NCBI RefSeq assembly: GCF_910592395.1
Contig: NC_088314.1
Coordinates: 560,001 to 624,000 of the forward strand
DNA length: 64,000 nucleotides
Direction: 5' to 3'
Source of the DNA: Lineus longissimus
Taxonomy: Eukaryota; Nemertea; Pilidiophora; Heteronemertea; Lineidae
A program made the translations under genes and the position numbers. Below, in pieces: positions 24,301-36,300 of the stretch. The first letter of the stretch is position 1; each line of letters starts with the position of its first letter. The notes under the pieces are model-generated. The model had not been told where the DNA came from. It ran no database searches and was given only the letters and a program-made list of their open reading frames with translations.

Positions 24301-27300
24301 ATAATAATAAATTGTTATTTGTAAAGCGCCTGTATCACTTGAAACAAATGTTCACCGGCGCTGGTGAGCTCTATTGAAAAGAAGGGTCTTGAGCTGCGAA
24401 AGGTTGAGACATCCGATGTAGCTCTCAGGGTGGGGGAAAGAGACTTAGCAAATATGACTGATAGGTCCGGAGATTGGTTTTAATATTTTTCTCCAAACAT
24501 GACTAATTTTCAATTTCCGAATAAATTAAGTTGGTTGTTGTGTTGTTTTAACAGGCGAGCCATCCAATTTGATTCAAAAATTAAAATCTTATCGAAATTC
24601 AGTTTGGTTGTCAGTCTAATTGACGACTCCTTGATATTGATCTTTCTCAACAAAATTCAATCTTAAATCGCTGATAACGCATTTTTTTATATCATGGATT
24701 AAGGGAACTGAATTGGAAAATCTGATGAGTGCAGTTGATGATGTGAAATTGAAATTTGTAAACATTTTGGCTTCATCATAACCCATTGGCAGCTGCTCCA
24801 CAACTCTGGCCATGAAACCACCCAAACCAATGCAGTCTGTAGCACTACCCTCCGTTCATCAAAAGGACAATACACGTCATCGGGTTGTCATCAGCAGGAC
24901 CAGGGAGAGCCATGAAGCCATTAATATGTAGTTGTAATCTAGTGTTGGGTTATAGTATGTGCTGGTTATTGGCAGTTTGGTCAGCTTGTACAACTTGGGT
25001 ATCATTTTCATCGCCTAATGCTGTGAATGGCTTCCTGACCTAGGACTTGAATTGGCTGTCTCAACAGTTGATGCTGTTCAGCCTTGAGTTCCCTTTACCC
25101 TTGTTGCAAGGTCGTGTCCATTGGCGATCACTTTGACCTTGTATAAAGTGGAGAGCAATCTCTTGTTTAATAGTCGATTAACACAACCATTTAGCTTGCC
25201 CAATAGACATTCGTAACATTCAACTATATATTGCTGATGATGTTCATGGGTCACTTTGGATGCCCCTTGTGAAATTAGGCCCATATTAATATTTGTTGTT
25301 TCACTTAAACTCCATCATCTTTGTCAGAATTCATTTGTAATGCTTCACTTAGTGTGTATTCGCTTTTATCCCTCTGATCCTCTGAGATTTGAAGTGGAAT
25401 GTCACTTACCAATTGTTTTGAATTATTAAAAATGATGGTTGCTTACTTCCAAATGTTCTACTAATTGTTAAAAAAAGTCTTTTGCCAGCTACTCTCGTAT
25501 GCAGATACTTTTGTATTTCAGCTCTTGGCGCCCTTGCTTCATCTGTGTTGGTCATCTTTTGCTGCCAAGCGTTCCGACCCACTTCGATGTCCTTTCTAAC
25601 ATGATGCATGTTTATATCTTTGCAGCACGGTCAGCTCCACCGAGCATGAAGGGTGCACGTGCCGTAGAGAACCTCAAGTCCATGACAGTGAAAGCCGACC
25701 CAGACGGCTGGTTGGGATGCAGCATCAGGGGGTAGGTGTTTACAGTTCGGATCGCCATGTTATTAGTCAACTGGTATGATGACACAAGAACTCTAAGATA
25801 ATGTCACTTCAGACTAAGAGGATTCGAACTGACATCCTGATCATTTTGAGAAAAACGTATTTGAATAAGACCAACGTGAAGGCCAAACACTACATCATGA
25901 GGCTGCAACCTCAGTCTCCAGTTATTGCAGAACTGTATACCCAATAGGGTTCATCTGACAAACATCGATATTCTGATCAAAGCCATGTATTACGCAGACT
26001 TACCCGAAATGTCAAGCCCCTAACGTGACAGTATAGTTTAGAGTTCATGTTATAGGGTGTAATCTTGACACACTCTAACATCTTCCTTGTCCGCCATGAA
26101 CCTGGTGATCTCATGTACCTTTCCTTGTCCGCCATGAACCTGGTGATCTCATGTACCTTTCCTTGTGGTGGTCCACTAAACCGATACAGCCCCAATGTGA
26201 CAGTTTTCATTACACCAATGCACTTCACGTCTTTCTGATGATGTCACTTAATCCAATGAGCAACATTAACACAGAATTTACGATACAAGACGTCCCATAT
26301 TTTACACTGAATACTATCACATTCATTCTGTTGCTGTGGTGAGTCTCCGCCGAGTCTAGAATAAGACACTTTATCAATGTGCGTAATGTGGTGTAACACA
26401 TCTTTTATGAAACAAACGGCCTTGAGAGACTGGCAATGTGAAAAATAGTTAGTGTACATACACATGATTAAATGAAACTGCTCTTATGTTAAGGAATATT
26501 CAGCACACTGATATATCAATGGTGCACGGCAGGGGTGTGACGTTTTTTGGAGATCCTTCTTGGACATGTTAGGCAGAGGTTAGATAATGACTATGACGAC
26601 TCTTAAGTTGCGGCGCTTAATCGAATTAAAAGAGCCTCATAACTCAACGTAGCTGCCGGAGGAAAGCTTTCAATTTATTTCCAAAGTTGTAAATAGCTTG
26701 TCAAATCTGAAATGCTCGGTTATTTGTAAAGTGCGTGTTTTTAAAGTATATTGTAACTATCATTCTCCTGCACCCAATAACTTCCAACAGAAATAAAGGG
26801 ATGGTGTATTTCAAAGGTGGTACTCCTGAGTGATATTGCCGTCAGTGCAATGGAACTCCACTCATACAATTTTAATGGACTTTCCTCTTATACGATGATG
26901 AGAACTTGATATACCTCAATTAGATTTCTGAAGTTATATGAAACGTCTTATGAATGGAAGGGGACTTTTGTCATCAACAACCCCCGTAATATTGAAGATA
27001 TCTCCTCATTGGTAAACATTGCTTGGCTAAGTGATTCGGGCATTCGAAGATAATGGTGATCACCTTAATTCACCTTTGAGACAATTTCCTTGTTCAGCAT
27101 GTTCAACCGGTATCCCTGGTCGTTGCCTTTGTACAGACCAGAAGAAAAGTCACATTCCGCATCAATCATTCAGGCAAAGTCTGCAGTGGCGATCAGTAGT
27201 GTTGCTCGTTGCTTGATGTTAACATCTGTAGAAGATGGATAGGCTTGACCTTGCTGATAGGTGCAATCACTGCTACTTAAGATCGATCAAAAGGTTAAGC

Positions 27301-30300
27301 AGGGACTGAAAGACTTGGAATTGCTGCCGTGTGGCAACGTATGACTCCTCCAGGTAGCCTAATAATACATTTTACCACCTGTAGCCATTGTGGGGATCAA
27401 GGAGAGAATGACAGGCTTACTATACTCAGCCTCCTCTTGTAGGCTGCTGGGGTCTTTGAAGACATGAAACAATCTCAATGCATACGATATAATTACACAG
27501 CCATAAACCAAATGGGTAAGAACTCTAGGAATGATTGAAGTACATGAGTTTAATTGAATCGAACTCTGGTCTGTTTTATTCAAGTGGTGTGATAACCCAC
27601 TTTGAGTCTTCAATACAAGTTCATCTGTAACATCTTGCCAAGTGGCCTTAAACATCACCATTCTACCATACAACGGCTTCCAAAATGAATAGGAATTCTC
27701 CACTTGGCTTCACATTGAATAACATTGCATACTGAAGCAATAACTATGGAAACCTTGCGGGAGTCAAGTGTATATCTTGTTGAGGATTTGGAAAGCCCTT
27801 GCTCGGATCGATACAGAGAAGGAATTCAACCTAGTGTGAAGAGATGTCGACTTACGAATGTATATGATCCATTCTTGATATATTCTTCCTGTTTCTGTGT
27901 CTATTGGTGGCATCTGTGCTCCTGGAAGGGTTGGACTGTTGAGTTGGGGCGGCTAGTTGGTGAAGAGTGGACACTGAGCTAGCATTCAAACGGAAATATT
28001 GCCATATACTTTCAGTGCTATTTGTGCGTCATCTGTGTTGTGTATGATCGTTAAACTTTGGTTAAACTAACAGCAAGTCAGGCCTTCCCTTGCCCTCTCC
28101 AACAAGGTTCCTGGTGTTACATGTAGGCCATGCAAGCAGAAATGTGGGACAGCTCTGAGTTGTTCAAGAAACATTGCAGCTTCCTCCGAATGATACCACC
28201 AATTTCTCCTGATGTAGATAACTTGAGGCACAGCATTACCATCATCTAAGTTTCACTCACTGCATACAATCTCATAGCATATTCCAACATTTTAAGCCAT
28301 TAATTAATGATAAGTGCAATGTAAAGAATGGTTTCTCATGCAATAGATGGATTCATGAAAAGCATATTTGATTTGCAGTTCAGATATTTGCAGGTTGGCC
28401 TTGAAATTTCCAGAGCTGACTTGAAACTATTTTATCCTCTCCTCCACTGTTGGACTCTATTCACCCATGTGAGTTTCTGATTCTTTGACTGACAGGGATC
28501 CATTGCTCATCTCCTTAGATCTGTTAGCCCAGTTCGTATCATATGGTCGTCTGCTTTGACAGATTGGCTGTCCTTACTGTTGATAGGAGGAAGCCATAAC
28601 TGGCACCAGCTTATATACCACATATGAAGTACAAAGTGGATAACCGTTTATGGTAGTTTGAGTGCTCAAATTGTATGGTTCCAAATAAAGCCCATCCCTA
28701 TGGATATCCTATTTACCAGAATCATACTTACCCAAATGAGCTTTGGGATGTTGGCTGCATTGCTCCCGCATGAGTTCATTTTAATGTAATAGAAGAGAAG
28801 CTACCATGTAATTGTTTGATTGATGATCGTGCATTGTCTATTAGGAGATGCTGTTGACGTGTTGACCTTAGTTAGAGGGGGTCAAAAAGAATATCTGTGA
28901 ATATATGAGTGCTTTGCCTTGTCAACATCTGTTAGTGTATGCGGTTCTGGTCTTGACGCTTGTTCACCAGCAGAGATGTCAGCCTGAAGAAAGCAAGTAA
29001 ACAACCATGTCTGCATCATGACTGAGTACACTATCCACACATACTATCCCAAAGGGCAACATCAGTCGACTTTGGTCGAGGCAAAATTAGCACTAAATGA
29101 GGAAGCAAGTCGCCTTTAGGGAATAATCATTGCTTCGTCTTGGCAGTGACATGCTAGCCTTTGTTGGATGTCTGGTTAACATGCTAAACTGGTTGTCTTG
29201 GTAGCTGGCTTGTCAGTAAGGATTTAAGGCCATTATCAAATGATTGGGCTGCATCCTCATTGTCTCAGAGAGGACCAAGGAGGCCATGGTTAACAGTTGG
29301 GGTGTTCGACCCTGACTGCATCAAAGAAGACCACAGGGGTCTACAAATGTGGCTGTCCGATCCTAGTCCTCACTGTCCGAACAAGTCAGCAAGACTAAGA
29401 AAAGCAATGGTCGATTTGGCTGTTGTATCCTGAACGCCCCAAAGAACCTTGAAAATGACATGGTCATCTTTACTGAGAAGTTTCTATGGTAATGTCTAGA
29501 GAAGTTTCTATGGTAATGTCTAGAGTAGAGTCTCTGATAGTCTATGGTAGAAGCTATGGTAGTCCGATGTATGATGTCATGAATTTGCATGTTGGATGTT
29601 GCATGTACTTTTTATACAGGCTAGTAACTGCATTGAGTTAGACTTGTTCCAGTAACTGGTCAAGTACGTTGTAGGCGACCTTTCAAGTACAAGTACTATG
29701 TCAAGTACAAAATTAGAAGATGGTTTATGTGTAGCTGATGGCTATCATGGTATACAGCTGTAGTCAAAGTATGTGTGCAAAAAGGCTGCTGTACTGCCAG
29801 CTTTCCTCTGTCAATAGAAAGGATGAGGAGGACACTGTTACGAAATATACATCATGCAAAAGCAGTGGAAGAGCCGTTTTGTAGTCACCTCAATGACAGC
29901 CATTCCACAAGTCATTTGTAGCACTGGGATCACCATTCATGTTCTGCTTGTCATCCTTGAAATCCATCTTACATGCATTGCCCCTCCTAAATACCATTTC
30001 ATTTCTTCTTCTTTCTCTAGTGGTACAGACTACGGGATGAACCCAATGGTTTCAAATGTGGATCCTGGATCTCCGGCAGAGAAAGTAGGACTCAAAAATG
30101 GAGATTTAGTTGTTAGGGTAAGTTTATTCCATTCCTGGCCAAAGACCTGAAAGCGACCTGATCCCTGGATTTCATAGTACAACAAAATGAAATGGAATAC
30201 ATGCCACTTTGACCAAGACTGCAAATTTAATCCAGCTGGTGACTGCTTTGTAAAAGTGGCTTCTTTTAATGGCCAATGAGTGTCTTTTTGGCTGGAATGA

Positions 30301-33300
30301 AAATGAATCATTGCTCCTAAAAAGGACAAATAACTGTATCCTTGTCTTTTCTCTGGCCAAGGCCAGTACGGTACCATCCCCGTTAAACAACCGCACAACA
30401 AACTAATTAACAATGATGTAGTCGTATTTTGCTGGCATTGGGTGTCTATCAATTGTTTTATAACAGTTGCCGCATCGTTGAAAGGTGATAAATTGTTATC
30501 TTCTGAAGTCATTTGGTTCACTGGTAACTCTTTGCCATGCCATTGTCGTTCGGATCGATAGTAATAATGCTTAAAGTGAGGGGTTTGGAACCCAGTCTGG
30601 TTAAGCTCAGGCGATGCACTCTTTGAGTAGTTACAAAAGCCACAGTTCCTCTACAGAAACTAGTGGCCCATTCTACGCCGACAAGCTCAAAAGTCCTCTT
30701 TTCATTTTCAGATGAACGGCGTAGATGTGACCTCCTTAACCCACATGCAGATTGTCACATTAGCAACATCAAGCCGGGAATTACGTCTTCTCATCAAACC
30801 CATCGAACAGCCGCAGCAACAAGGTTTGTATTAGAGGCACCACCTGTATAACACTGGTCAGAGTTAACATACTTTGTTGAGAATGTAGTGGGCAGAAACG
30901 ACGTTGTGACTGCTGGAAATGAAGTTAAATGTCTGTGGAAGACTTCATACACAACTGTCCTTTTGACGAGTACATTAGGGCTTCGCATCTTATGGTGAAA
31001 CGTGTCTTGTCCTGTCTTCCCCTGTCATTGGTTTTAGTAATGCTAAAAAAGGTGTTTACTAATAGTCTTGAAGCCTTTTGCCACAACTTGACGGTTGCTA
31101 TTGATAGGCCTGTCGCCTAAATGCTATGCTTCGAACTTATCTTGGCAACAACTTTCCGTGGTCTTATCTTCTTTCTTCTGCACAATACACTTCGCTGTCA
31201 GTTTTGGTTTTTCTGGAGTAGTGTCTTCTACCCCTCAACTTTGCCTCACATAATACACTTTTTCTTTTTATGTTAAGGCTTATCTTGCTGAGATAGTGCA
31301 AATCATTTAGTATGTTCTGTTAAAACTGTGACATTTTTTATGAAAGCTGAAAGTACAGAATCAGTTCTAGTTACCAGGCAATGCTCAATCTGTTTAATTG
31401 GTAATTGGTCTCGATAAATCCAAAAAAAGAAGTTAATCGCATTCTACTCATGCAGATGAGGCACGTGAACCGCTCGAAGATCTCTCTGCCCATGAGAGCA
31501 CCCCAACCCCAACCTTTCAAAACCAAGGAACATCACCTTCCCCCGTAGCCAGAGAAGGTACGTGGTAGTCTTACCATGCCTGATTGTCTTTTTTTGTGCA
31601 AAAGTGCTTCCAAGCTTTTGTCATTATTTGCAGTACACCCCTAAAGCTTTTAGACTTTTTATGCCAAGCCAAACCACCCCTGAGGGTTTTTTTGCAAAAT
31701 GACCAAGACGTCTGCTTCTGAACCTTCTTCAGTGCTTTTTAAACCTCTGTTGTGGAATTGTCAGCTTATGGTAATTGTTTGATTTCTTGAAAGACATCTC
31801 GTTTTTCTGTCATAGATTCAAACCAAATACATTTCTCCCTTAAATGTCACAATCCCCATATGCATGTACATAAGGTTACGTGGAGCAAGGACAATATAAG
31901 TGTTGTACCTCCTTGTAGTTTGAAACTAAAACATCTAGTCGTGCGCCGCATGCTCAGTTCCCAAATGATACAAATGCTTCCCTGCCTGTATGTGTCTTAG
32001 GAATGAATACAACATCCTGAAGTTCTGTCTTACCATTGTTGTCATTCCTCACTAACTCTACCCTCCTAGAATGTTCTGGCACTCTTCTTCTTGTCATTCA
32101 AAGGACTCCATTTCTCAACCTCAATGGCTTATTCAATTTTTTTCCAAAAGCATCCTGCATCATTCATCTCCTGGTCACACCTTCTTCAAAACCCTCACAT
32201 GTGCCTTGCCATACTATAACTTCTGCTACCTCGCTCACGATCGCTTCATTTCATGAGCCAGTGACAGTGTGAGTTGTATCCTCCTATGCCATTCCTGCTC
32301 GTTCACCTAAAGCAAAGGAAACAAGGTTAAGCATGGTTTGCTTCGGCTGATGACCCATCAAGCATTATTCCTAATGCCCGGTGTAATGTTTTTGAGTGTT
32401 TCTGTTTTTGAGTGTGTCCCCTCATTGTTTGGGAACGCTCAAAAATAGATTGACGAGTTTTTCTGTGTATCCCCCCTATTGAAAAGTCATGGTCTCTCTA
32501 GCTGCCTATTGTTTGGAAACACTGAAACATGGGGAACAACCACAGATGTTACACCGGCATCAATTACAAGGAACTCCCCTTGCAAAACTATCAACTTTGT
32601 TTTCAATGGGTTCTCTGGCATAGCGTTATATTGTTGACAATGTACGAACACAATTGCCCTTCCAACGTGCTGTCAATGCAATGTATTTCTTCACTAGTTC
32701 CATCTTTATATCGACTGCTAACCTACACGCAGCGGTGCGATGAACGGATAGAGCTTGCAAAGCTGTGAAAAGGAACACATCGCCAAATGTATACGAACAC
32801 GTACGTTGGAACCACCGTCGGCGACCACCCGCTATGACGACCAAGAATCGCCGGCCCCGAATGGTTTCACCGGGGCTCCATTCTACTTCTTATATTGCAG
32901 CTAGCAACGCCTCGTTATCACAGTTTTCAGGTGTGTAGCCTAGGAATCCAACCTTGGGAGCTAGGGCCCTTATCATGAGGCCTGTAACATTCCACCATGG
33001 AGCAAAGAGAACAAATGGGACCTCTTGCTCTTGTTTGCTGAGTGTTCTCTATATAGTTCCTTTTCTTTTGTCACTGCAGCCCCAGTCCCAGACCAGCTAC
33101 CTATGCCAGAGAAGACTGACACGGGTAAATCTCCAAGAGGGAAACGCAAACAGAAGAAGTAAGTATGATGTAGAAGAAGGTTCTTTAGAAGAAGCCCTTT
33201 ACACCCTTCCTTCTTCCAAACGTTGATATTAATGGACGGTTCTTGTAAACTTGTTGACGGTAGTCGTTGGTGTTTGGGGTTTGGCTGATAATGCATCTAC

Positions 33301-36300
33301 ATCGGACAAAACCAAGTGAATTCAAACCTTTGATTGGGCAGGATGATTTGGATGAACATCACTTCCCAACCACATTGTGTTGATTCCTAAAATATATCAA
33401 CTTTGTTTCAGATCTGACAAAAAATATGCCTCCACCGACGCCATCAATCACCACCATCACGAACACCCAGACCTTGCCATAGCCAAAAATGATGAAAATG
33501 AACCACCGGCAATCCGATTGGTCAACGCCACGCCGTTGATTGATGGGAAGTCGGAGGCCAAACCCACAGAAGAAGGGGGAAGTGCTAAAAATAAAGATCA
33601 CGAAGAAGAACGTAAAAAGGAGAAACGAAAGTCGAGATCGAGACAAAACCTTGCTCTCGACGAGAAAGGTGACAAAGGAAGCACGCAAGGGGACAAGGTT
33701 AAAAAACGTGACCGTCTCAAGGTTGATGGTGACGGTGATGAAAAGACCCGAAGTTTGGATAGGAGGAAACTACGGAAGGAACGGGAGGAGAAGAAAGCAA
33801 AACGGGATGGGACGAAGTCTCTTGATCGGAAAGAGATGGAGCAGATCTCAAAGGACATGAAAGATGAACAGATAGAGGAGAAGAAGAAGAAACGAAAAGA
33901 GCATGCAGATGACAGAAAGCATGAGAGTAGGGAAGAGAAAAGGAGGGAGCGTAAGGAAGAAAAGGAGAAAATAGCAGAAGAAATCAAACTAAAGGAGGCA
34001 GCAGTAATAGCTAAAGAAGCCAAGGCGAAGCATGAGGCTAAGAATGCAGAGAAGCATTCAAACGATGAGACGGAACATCGGCGAAAGAAATCCGCAGAAT
34101 GGTCCCGTACTGAGAGTTTTGAGGAAGCACTGCCGCAGGACGAAGGGCCGTCTGATCGCTCTACACCGATTATGAAGCAAGTCGAACATCCTGAAGAAAC
34201 AGAGGAACAATCACCTGTTGCTCGGAGAGTGTCCCCACAAGAACAGAAGAAGTCTTCACCATCTCGGGAACAGAATGATGCAATACAGGCCCAGAATCAA
34301 GACTCTATTCATAAAGTCGAGAGAAAGACTCACTTTGATAAGAAGTCTTCAGTTGAGAATGAGCCGGTCCTTTCGCCTGAGAAAGAAGATCATAAAAAAG
34401 GGAGAAAAGAGCAGAAGCATGTTGAGAAACATGCTGAAACGTCACATGAGAAAGTCACAAGAAACGAAAGTCGTGAAGAAAAATTTGAAGATTTGCCCCA
34501 CAGAGAGAAAGAAGTGCATCAAAATGGCCAGCATGTGGTTCAAAATGGCGAAAGCTCCCATAAAAATCATCATAATCAAAAGCATCATGAGAAGAAGAAA
34601 GCTAAACATGACAAACATTCTGAGAAGGTCCATCACGAAAAATCTCAAGAAAAAGCCCACTTAGAAGATGAGAAACCAGCAGAAAGAATTAAGAAAGATC
34701 TCTCACCAGTCAAACCAAGGCAGCCCATTGAGGTTAAAGAGGAGGAAATCCAGATGTCTGTAGCGAGTGAAGTGGCCAATGGAAACTCTGGGGGTCCTCA
34801 TCACCGCGGTAAGAAGGAGCGACAAGCATCCAAAGAGGAGAGAGAGTCTCGTCGTAAAAAGACACCGACCTCTGAAGTTGATAGCGGGTTGCCGCCATCA
34901 ATGGAAGATCTAGCAGACGACAGGGACCCACATAAATTAATACGCCGCATGACGCAGGAGGATTCTTGGAGTGATAACAACGCTTCGTTCGATCGCGAAG
35001 ATTTTGATCCCGGCTCATTGAATCGCAAACGTCGCACATCGGTCAGTTCACAAACGACTCAGAGCACACAAACAGACATTAGTGGTGAGATCAAGGTCAC
35101 AAAGGTCATGTCGGGGACGATCCGAATGAATCTTGACCAACAGGGAGATGATCCTGCGAGAATGGTGCTTTCGCCAAAAGATCATGTTAAAAATATATTT
35201 CCAATGCATTCTTCGAGTGATCACTTACATCATGACGAGGGTGCGCAAACGTATATGTATGGGTCGATAGAGGGTATCAATGATGCGAATCCGGATAGCG
35301 CATCGTTAGAGGATGCGCCTCATCGTAGTACCCGCCATGCTCCGTATAAAAAGTTAAGTCGCGCTGGTTCTGACGCGTCTCTTATGAAGAAAAAACAACA
35401 TGGTATTAGTCTAAAGCACAAAGCTCCGTCTGTTAGTAACCTCATGTTGGAGTCCTCGCCTGGAGTTCGTCAACGGCCTTCTAGGTATGATAATTATAAC
35501 ATGGAATATCCACCTCAGATACGAGATTTGCGGCTGTTGGACTATTATGAGCCACGTGTGCGGTCATTACCGAGGGGAATGCCCGGTATTGACCGCCATG
35601 ACGGAATGCACACCCTCCCTAGAAACTATTCGTTCACTCGTGGACTGCCTGACGATTATGAAGAAAGGTACTACATGAAACGTGACCCACATTCTGAGTA
35701 TAGTGTGAGTTCTACGAAGGAACATGGTAATGTCAGAACAAAACTTCCAAGGGACATACATTCTGAGTACAGCATACGAACTGCTCGTGAAGAATATGAG
35801 CCTGACCGAGACCAGGCGTGGTACGATGACAGCTTAGAATCAAACTGGCGTATTCCATTAGACAAGGAGAAGAATGTGTCACATGCTGCGGACCTTCGCG
35901 GGTATGAGTCTGATCACATGATACGGCATGGTCGAGAACGAGATGACTCTGGATCAAGGTCCGTTGCAGGTGATCGGGTTGAAGGTCGGCGTTACTGTGA
36001 TAGAGACTTTGAGCCAGTGCGTGGCAGGTATTACTCTGAAAAGGAGTACCGCAGGTGGTTCCCGGAACAGGAATACTCACGACGGCCGTATCTTGAACGT
36101 GATAATTCACACGAAAGACGCTACTTGGATAAGTATTACGATAGAGATTTACCTATGAAGGAGTTTATTGATAAGCCTAGAGAGTACAAGGAAAAAAGGC
36201 AGGAGAGAGAAGCCGACAGGAGTCGTGAGCAAGAAGGAGATAAAACCCTTGATCGTGACATTGAAAAGGATCGGGAAAAAGATTTTGAAAAAAGAGAACG

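Larger units (their letters stand above)
25732..30020 (+). other. Intron 3 of the whirlin-like gene
   Basis: Begins gtaggt and ends tctttctctag. It contains short tandem duplications at 26,083 and 29,475 and a possible degraded tRNA-like sequence at about 25,810-25,910 on the minus strand (cagttcgaatcc B-box-like, gatgtagtg A-box-like). No exon is seen. Confidence 0.75.

Noticed and set aside
30030-30521. 163-codon minus-strand ORF
   Set aside because: It overlaps exon 4 of the whirlin-like gene on the other strand and has no recognisable domain.
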